Shown piece by piece: positions 57,427 to 64,000 of a DNA stretch of 64,000 nucleotides. The stretch comes from Bubalus kerabau (lineage: Eukaryota; Chordata; Mammalia; Artiodactyla; Bovidae), in the NCBI RefSeq assembly GCF_029407905.1, contig NC_073635.1, forward strand, positions 35,269,501 through 35,333,500, read 5' to 3'. Within the stretch, counting starts at the first letter, position 1, and every line of letters starts with the position of its first letter. The notes beneath the pieces were generated by a model. It ran no database searches. It was not told where the DNA came from and worked only from the letters and a program-made list of their open reading frames with translations. Position numbers and translations under genes: made by a program.

Positions 57427-57498
57427 TCCCCTGACCAGGAATTGAACCTGGACAGTGATGGTCAGAGTGCCAAATCCTAACCACTAGATCACCAGGCA
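57427..57498 (-). pseudogene. tRNA-Glu pseudogene, anticodon CTG
   Basis: On the minus strand 72 nt align end to end with tRNA-Glu(CTC): D-arm tctagtggttaggat, T-arm ccaggttcaattcctgg with a perfect 5-bp stem. The anticodon loop reads ctCTGac, so the Glu anticodon CTC has become CTG (a Gln anticodon). Acceptor pair 2-71 is G-G, and two pairs of the anticodon stem are broken. It lies ten bases upstream of a Bov-tA in the same orientation. It could also be the head of a tRNA-Glu SINE that lost its tail. Unlikely to work as a tRNA. Confidence 0.8.
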
Positions 57499-59403
57499 CC
57501 CGGGAGACGCATTTCATCCTCATAGGAAATCCTGATTAGTCAGTTAGGTAGACAGACATATATCTATTATTGATGAATAAAAAGTAGATATGTTTTATTA
57601 ATATTTTATTATTATTAATAACTACAATCCACTAAGCACAAAAGCATATGTAGAAGTATAGCTGTTACAGAGGAAGAAAAGATAGTGCAAAGAATTGTGG
57701 TTCTGAAAAAGCAGTCAATCGGACATCTAGTCCAGCCTACTTAGATGGGGCATAAGAATTATGAAATCCAAAGAAATTAATATTTTAGGGCACAGAGGTG
57801 AAATTGGCAGGACTCATATCTCATAACTAACCTCCTGTTGCTTTTACAATTTATCTTTCTATAGAGTTGTAGGAATGAACCAATAACCTAGTAGAAAAAA
57901 AGTAAGAGGGCAAATCCTTTGAGATGCTAAATTGTCTGAAAATGGGGTAAGTGTTGTTGTGTTGAAAGAAAGTCATCAAGAATAAGCTTTCATCCCCAAG
58001 TTTAAAGTATAATTCATATTAAACTATTTATTGACATAATGCATTATAGCATTTACTGTCACTGTTATTTATTCTGTAGAAAAGTTAATAATTAAAAAAA
58101 ATCTAATGGAATTCATTAATGGGGAAAATATCACTGACATATTGAGACAGAGATGTTTGGTTAGGTACGGGGTTGGCATTGAGCGTAGATTTCTTTGTGA
58201 GAGAGGAAAGTGAAGAACTGCAGGAAATAATCAATTAAGAGGAAAAATTTACTCTTTGCATCTCATCTAACTTCTTCTAAACGGTTACCATGAACCAGCC
58301 TGCAGCTCTCTTTGGTAAAGCTTAATTTCCATTGCTTTCCAGTTAATTCACACTGTAGCTGATACAGTAGAAATTCATACTCAGGTCTGGACATGGCTCT
58401 GAAGAAGTTAGTTAGATATATGGTATGAACAACTACAAATAAATGAAAATCACCTTCTCCACTGGCAGGTAATGGATTTTCATGACTTCCAGAAGGTTGA
58501 AGAGTGTAATTCTCTGTCACAATGTTGGGCACAAGTTTCGGAAGTAGAAAAATTATTTTCTTCCTTTAGTGACCAGTAGCCCTATCTATGGGTATGGAAG
58601 ACAGACATTAAAAAATGAACAGAAAATTAATTCTTGTGCTCTACATAACTTATGGAAAATATATTTTAACATGTGACCATGTCAAAGTGAGAAATGAATA
58701 CATTTTTCCAAAAAGCTAAGTTAAAATGCCTTAGCTTCATCTTCAGGCCATGACCTTATTTATTTCCCTGTTAAGTCTAAGTTGAAAATGATCAGGAAGG
58801 TGAGGCCTCTATGCACCAACATTCATAAATACATAGAGAAGGAGCTGCAAGGCTATTTAACACTAAGAATCATTTTTAAAAGATTACATTAACTGTTTAC
58901 CTCTAGAAGAACCAAATATTTAAAAAATAAGTTTAAAAGCTGTGTAGTTGACGTGCTCTTTTAAAGAGTACTTTTGCTGGCTCGATGATGATACTTTAAT
59001 ATTTCCCCTGAAAGAGCCTACTTTTAATTTTATTTTTAGCATCTTTCAACCAAAGCATCAAATTAGAGTTTTTAAGAGCTCTTTTATTTAGAGGTCATTC
59101 TTTGTGATTCAGATTCTCCAGTCAACACCTAATTTCCATGTTCATCATGGAAGCAGTAATATAATTAAATGAAATCTACAGACAGGCTCTAGATTTTATT
59201 TCAGCTCTAACTGCAGTATTCTACCACACCCAACTCTTACAAGAAATGCCAAGGACAAGTAAAACGGAAGGATTTAATTAAATCTCCTTTAGAATCCTCC
59301 CCAAACTCCCATTAACTTTGCTAAGCAGTGGAAATAGCCCACATTTGGGTAACAATAATTTGGAACTTCATTAGTGTGCACAGTAGATCATGCTTTAAAG
59401 ATA

Positions 59404-59457
59404 GAATTAGATCCACTATAAGGGGACTAAGAATTAGATCCACTATAAGGGGACTAA
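59404..59457. repeat. Perfect 27-bp tandem duplication
   Basis: The unit starting gaattagatccactataagg occurs twice with no mismatch (59404-59430, 59431-59457) in otherwise unique DNA. Confidence 0.97.
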
Positions 59458-59609
59458 GATTACAAGGAATGATAAACAGGCTTAACCAATAGGTTGATAA
59501 ATGACTGTGAAGATGGATTGATAAGTGGGTACTTGGTCACTTACTGGACTGTTTATAGAATAAAGCCTTCCATTAATTGAAACTGGAGGTCAGAAATGAG
59601 TAATTAAGA

Positions 59610-59642
59610 TCCTGTGTGTGTGTGTTTGTTTTTTTTTTTTTA
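59610..59642. repeat. (TG)n followed by poly-T
   Basis: About seven TG units, then a T run of 13 or so. Confidence 0.9.
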
Positions 59643-59741
59643 TTTTGTTTTGAAGAAAATCTCCCTGTTATACTCCAGTGCATAGTTACCCCACAGTAAA
59701 TCAGGTTTGGTAAATCATATCTGTATTTTCTTTGAGGTTCT

Positions 59742-59807
59742 TTTCTTTTTTTTTTTTATTTGGCTGTGCTATGCAACACGTGGGATCTTAGCCCCTGGCC
59801 AGGGACT
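59742..59807 (-). mobile_element. CHR-type SINE fragment
   Basis: Poly-T, then atttggctgtgctatgcaac, cacgtgggatcttagcccct and ggccagggactta, the reverse of a CHR SINE 3' half. The tRNA-like head is missing. Confidence 0.75.
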
Positions 59808-60233
59808 TAGGAAGGAGAATGGGGCAAAGAGTAAGAAAGCACGTTACAAGACAGCGTTGGGAAGTAGAGGTGGGCTCCCTAGGGAAGGTCAGAGAAGACC
59901 ATGGCGCCTCCTGCCCGAGAGGTTATATCCAAGGAGTAATGAGGGACCTGACAAGATGAGGATGTCACGGACTAGTCATTACTCTCTTCCATCATCATCT
60001 TCCTTGTAACTGAACACATCTTTGTGGAAACCTGTATAAGCTGGTTGATGTGCTTGGCCTCCTTCCCTCGTGGTCATAGAAGGGGCCCTGTAATCAGAGT
60101 TTGTACCAAGCTGGCTGCAGTAATTGGTTCAGGGAAGGGACCATCAGCCAACTGGACCAAGCACCACCTTTCTGAGGCTTTGGCTGGAAATTCCTGAAAA
60201 AGATGATTTCTTCTCACTGAATTTTCTGGCTGT
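59808..60233. other. Unique sequence, nothing recognised
   Basis: No repeat family or exon signal pair seen. Confidence 0.4.
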
Positions 60234-60510
60234 AGGCAATGGCACCCCACTCCAGTACTCTTGCCTGGAAAATCCCATGGATGGAGGAGCCTGGTAGGCT
60301 GCAGTCCATGGGGTCGCTAAGAGTCAGACACGACTGAGCGACTTCACTTTCACTTTTCACTTTCCTGCATTGGAGAAGGAAATGGCAACCCGCTCCAGTG
60401 TTCCTGCCTGGAGAATCCCAGGGATGGGGGAGCCTGGTGGCTGCCGTCTATGGGGTCACACAGAGTCGGACACGACTGAAGTGACTTATCAGCAGCAGCA
60501 GCAGTAGCAG
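60234..60510 (+). mobile_element. Bov-A2 SINE
   Basis: Starts aggcaatggcaccccactcc, two monomers with the cacttttcactttcctgcat linker, ends (CAG)n with a TAG break. Close to consensus. Confidence 0.95.
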
Positions 60511-60777
60511 GGATCTTGTAAGCCTAGAACTGCTACTGGGCCACCTTGCCAACTTATAGAGTAAGCCTGTCTGAAAAGGAAGCCAAGCAAACAAGAAACA
60601 GAGCCTGGAGGTGAAGAGAGAGTTTCCTGGGGAAACGTGTGCATTCCTGAAACCCTGCATGCCCAAGGCAGCCTGCCCCTTTCTTAGGCAAGGGGGCCAA
60701 TACATCCCCCACCAGATCAGGCTGGTTTGAGTTGAGTTCTGTCATATGTAATTTTAGTGTCTGCTGATATGGTCAGT

Positions 60778-60911
60778 CCTGGAGGAGGAAATGGCAACCC
60801 ACTCCAGTATTCTTACCAGGATAAGCCCATGGACAGAGGAACCTAGTGGGCTACAGTCCATGGAGTTGCAGAGTCAGACACATTGGACATGACTTAGCAA
60901 CCGAACACACA
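60778..60911 (+). mobile_element. 5'-truncated Bov-tA SINE with 13-bp TSD
   Basis: Only the body from ggaggaggaaatggcaaccc onward is present. Flanks tgatatggtcagt (60765-60777) and tgatgtggtcagt (60912-60924) match at 12 of 13 bases. Confidence 0.93.
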
Positions 60912-61158
60912 TGATGTGGTCAGTAACTGCAAACAGCTTCACCCACCAGGTAGACTTTAGATTCTATGTGGGAGGCAATTATGAACTCTGCAGTTTTGTG
61001 ATTTTTGTCAGGAGTGAATCATATTAGGGTTCAAAATTAGGACATATTAAACTGAATTTTGTGATGTTTAATATGAATATCTTTATGTAAAAATGAGTTA
61101 AGAATGGAAAAAGGAAACAAGCTTAAACTTGAAATAAGCAGGAAATAAAGTTCTTAGA

Positions 61159-62942
61159 ATAGCAAGGAGACATAAGAAAGGCTTCCAAAGTGATCAATGC
61201 AAAGAAATAGAGGAAAATAATAGAATGGGAAAGACTAGAGATCTCTTCAAGAAAATGAGAGATACCAAGGGAATATTTCATGCAAGGATGGGCACAATAA
61301 ACGACAGAAATGGTATGGACCTAACAGAAGTAGAAGATATTAAGAAGAGGTGGCAAGAATACAAAGAACTATACAAAAAAAGATCTTCATGAACCAGATA
61401 ACCACGATGGTGTGATCACTCACCAAGAGCCAGACATTCTGGTATGTGAAGTCAAGTGGGCCTTAGGAAGCATCACCATGAACAAAGCTAGTGGAGGTGA
61501 TGAAATTCTAGTTGAGCTAATTCAAATCCTAAAAGATGATGCTGTGAAAATGCTGCACTCAATATGTCAGCAAATTTTGAAAACTCAGCAGTGGCCACAG
61601 GACTGAAAAAGGTCAGTTTTCATTCCAGTTGCAAAGAAGGGCAATGCCAAAGAATGCTCAAACTACCGCACTATTGCACTCATCTCACATGCTAGTAAAG
61701 TAATGCTCAAAATTCTCCAAGCCAGGCTTCAACAGTACCCGAACCGTGAACTTCCAGATGTTCAAGCTGGATTTAGAAAAGGCAGAGGAACCAGAAATCA
61801 AATTGCCAACACCCATTGGATCATAGAAAAATCAAGAGAATTCCAGCAAAACATCTACTTCTGCTTTATTGATTACGCCAAAGCTTTTGACTGTGTAGAT
61901 AACAACAAACTGTGGAAAATTCTTAAAGAGATGGGAATACCAGACCACCTTACTTGCCTCCTGAGAAATCTGTATACAGATCAAGAAGCAACAGTTAGAA
62001 CTGGACATGGACATGGTTCCAAATAGGAAGAGGAGTACATCAAGGATGTATATTGTCACCCTGCTTATTTAACTTATATGCATAGTACGTGATGAGAAAT
62101 GCTGGGCTGGATGAAGCACAAGCTGGAATAAAGATTGCCTGGAGAAATATCAGTAACCTCAGATACACAGATGACACCACCCTTATGGCAGAAAGTGAAG
62201 AGGGACTAAAGAGTTTCTTGATGAAAGTGAAAGAGGAGAGTGAAAAAACTGGCTTAAAACTCAGCATTCAAAAAATGAGGATCATGGCATCTGGTCCCAT
62301 CACTTCAGGGCAAATAGATGGGGAAACAATGGAAACAGTGAGAGACTTTGTTTTCTTGGGCTCCAAAATCACTGCAGATGGTGACTGCAGCGAAGAAATT
62401 AAAAGATGCTTGTTCCTTTGATGAAAAGCTATGACCAACATAGGCAGAGTAGTAAAAGCAGAGACATTACTTTACCAACAAAGGTCAGTCTAGTCAAAGC
62501 TATGGTTTTTCCAGCAGCCATGTATGGATGTGAGAGTTGGACCATAAAGAAAGTTGAACGCCTAAGAGTTGATGCTTTTGAACTGCGGTGTTGGAGAAGA
62601 CTCTTGAGAGTCCCTTGGACTGCAAGGAGATCAAACTAGTTAATCCTAAAGGAAATCAGTCCTGAATATTCATTGAAAGGACTGATGCTGAAGCTTAAAC
62701 TCCAATACTTTGGTCACCTGATGCAAAGGACTGACTCATTAGAAAAGACCCTGATGCTAGGAAAGATTGAAGGCAGGAGGAGAAGGGGATGACAGAGGAT
62801 GAGATGGTTGGATAGCATCACTGACTCTATGGACATGAGTTTGAGTAGGCTCTGGGAGTTGGTGTTAGACAGAGAAACCTGGTGTGCTGCAGTCCACGGG
62901 GTCACAAAGAGTCAGACATGACTGAGCAACTGAACTGAACTG
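61159..62942 (+). mobile_element. Longest BovB LINE copy here, 1.8 kb, perfect 12-bp TSD
   Basis: Covers about the last 55% of BovB: spacer, RT domain, ORF C-terminus, 3'UTR and the gaactgaactga tail. The target duplication aaagttcttaga is perfect at 61147-61158 and 62943-62954. 5'-truncated, as is usual for target-primed reverse transcription. Confidence 0.97.
61412..62640 (+). pseudogene. BovB reverse-transcriptase pseudogene
   Basis: RT blocks in order: VKWALGSITMNKASGGDEIL, QAGFRKGRGTRNQIANTHW, IYFCFIDYAKAFDCVD, LRYTDDTTLMA and the C-terminal FELRCWRRLLRVPW. The catalytic YADD reads YTDD. A stop replaces the Trp codon of the QDW block (tgga to tgaa, near 61604), a deletion of some ten bases after GHG (about 62010) shifts the frame, and another break lies near 62420. 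The endonuclease domain is absent. Transposon gene, inactive. Confidence 0.95.
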
Positions 62943-63110
62943 AAAGTTCTTAGAGAAAATGCTTGTTTTATTCCACCTCATAGTTGTTTGGTTACCATAG
63001 TTCCTTGATGTTTTCTATCCCCTGCAGCAGAAATATCTATCGATTTGAAATAAATAGGACTGAATGTAAATAGCTGTTAAAATGGAATCGAAAGAAAAAT
63101 TGCTTACTCG

Positions 63111-63319
63111 CTGTTGTTTAGTCACTCAGTCATGTCCAACTCTTTTACGACCCCATGGACTGTAGCCTGCCAGGCTCCTTGGTCAATGGGTTTCCCAGGC
63201 AAGAATACTGGAGTGGATTGCCATTTCCTTCTCCAGGGGATCTTCCTGACCCAGGGATCGAACCCATCTCTCCTGCATTGGCAGGTGGGTTCTTTACCAC
63301 TGAGCTACCTGGGAAGCCC
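63111..63319 (-). mobile_element. Bov-tA SINE
   Basis: The plus strand reads gttgtttagtcactcagtca through the reversed head tgagctacctgggaagccca, near consensus, with the B-box complement gggatcgaaccc. Confidence 0.95.
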
Positions 63320-63770
63320 ATCTGTTTACTGGGTACCACAGAGTCTAAAGCCATTTTCTGATTTTGTTTTATTATTTGCATGACAATCAGATGGGATGGG
63401 CATTTTCTTCTCCACGTTTCAGACGAGGAAATCCAGTGGAAATAAAATGACACAAAGATAAAAAAATACGCAGCAGGATAAGTGGTTGCCAAAGCCACTC
63501 AATGTTGGGATGGTCTGTCTTGGCTGGGATGGTGCTCTGTAACCCACCACCTGTTCAGGAATGGATGCTGATGTGAAATGCCACACGGAGCTTGTGGGAC
63601 ATTGCTTCAGTGTTGATTCTAAGTTATGAGAACATATTCTGATGGGCTGACTTTCTTGGTGCTCATTAGAGAAGTAAAACCTACTAATGGAAGAGGTCAC
63701 CAGCATTAACCTTTTCTCTCCTGTTTAGAAAACCCAGATTATTTTTCTCTCTCTCCTTCCCTTCTTGTAG
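63320..63770. other. Unique sequence upstream of the second exon candidate
   Basis: Frames at 63419-63706 show no domain. The last 35 bases form a strong pyrimidine tract. Confidence 0.4.
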
Positions 63771-63808
63771 AATTCTAGTACCAGAACCTCGAAGCCAAGT
63801 TTTCCCAG
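63771..63808 (+). CDS. Candidate coding exon, 38 bp, gene unknown
   Basis: Acceptor: a tract of nearly 30 pyrimidines ending cttcttgtag (63761-63770). Donor: tttcccag|gtatgt, close to the consensus. Two frames are open: phase 0 gives NSSTRTSKPSFP, which fits directly after the phase-0 end of the exon at 36117-36188; another gives ILVPEPRSQVFP. The third has TAG. It would add two bases of a next codon. Unrecognised protein; no start or stop codon is implied. Confidence 0.38.
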
Positions 63809-64000
63809 GTATGTGTTATTTTATAACCACTTCAAACAAGAGGCCCTCTGAACTGACAGTAGCTTCAAAAAATGTCTTTGTGGTAAATTAAAGCAAGGCC
63901 GCTGATCACGGAAGGTAAACAGGTGATGAAATGCATCATTAGTACCTCATCCGTAATTCATCTCCCCCGCAGCAGATGACAGAGCATTGGGGTGAGAGTC
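63809..64000. other. Unique sequence to window end
   Basis: An acceptor-like tctcccccgcag ends at 63972, followed closely by ggtgag at 63991. The enclosed piece is under 20 bp, so no exon is called. Confidence 0.35.

Larger units (their letters stand above)
57499..59741. other. Unique AT-rich sequence with one odd frame and a duplication
   Basis: No repeat family recognised. Holds the tandem duplication at 59404-59457 and the minus-strand frame at 58166-58568 discussed in the findings. Confidence 0.4.

Noticed and set aside
57690..57830. Possible ancient DNA-transposon or MIR-like remnant
   Set aside because: A loose resemblance to common mammalian repeat wording only; too diverged to name.
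63961..64000. Acceptor-like tctcccccgcag with nearby ggtgag
   Set aside because: The enclosed piece is under 20 bp and the window ends there.

Overview
This window is nuclear DNA from a ruminant, most likely a bovid (cattle, buffalo, yak, sheep or goat). The case rests on its repeats: dozens of Bov-tA and Bov-A2 SINEs, several BovB (RTE-clade) LINE copies, a fresh-looking 3' end of the bovine L1 family, older artiodactyl tRNA-Glu (CHR-type) SINEs, and ancient mammalian MIR, L2, L1 and MaLR fragments. I cannot tell the species apart from sequence alone.

No complete protein-coding gene, rRNA, intact tRNA, CRISPR array or bacterial-type operon is visible. Nearly all open frames of 60-160 codons are readings through SINEs or LINE remnants. 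The window looks like intergenic DNA or the large introns of a plus-strand gene. Two short stretches look like exons: 36117-36188 (72 bp, 24 codons open in one frame only, good acceptor and donor) and 63771-63808 (38 bp, strong polypyrimidine tract and donor). I do not recognise the protein. A weaker third candidate lies at 32322-32364.

Layout. 1-13 kb: unique AT-rich DNA with scattered Bov-tA copies, an MLT1-like LTR, MIR and L1 3' tail fragments. 13-30 kb: rich in BovB, including an element with a 5' inversion (22.7-23.7 kb), a 1.4-kb minus-strand copy that keeps the YADD reverse-transcriptase motif (24.9-26.3 kb), and two old L1 copies broken up by younger insertions (27.2-29.9 kb). 30-44 kb: mostly old or unique sequence with an L2 tail, the exon candidate at 36.1 kb, a 1.4-kb L1 ORF2 remnant and a young L1 3' end. 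44-52 kb: a SINE-dense block, including a site used twice by successive SINEs. 52-64 kb: unique AT-rich DNA, a 3'-end L1 piece carrying a Bov-A2, a tRNA-Glu pseudogene, the longest BovB copy (61.2-62.9 kb) and the second exon candidate.

Many insertions are framed by target-site duplications (TSDs) I could read directly, so their boundaries are fairly exact; copies without a TSD have approximate ends. I found no undescribed biological system. The points most worth checking are the exon candidates and the insertion structures that record retrotransposition mechanism.
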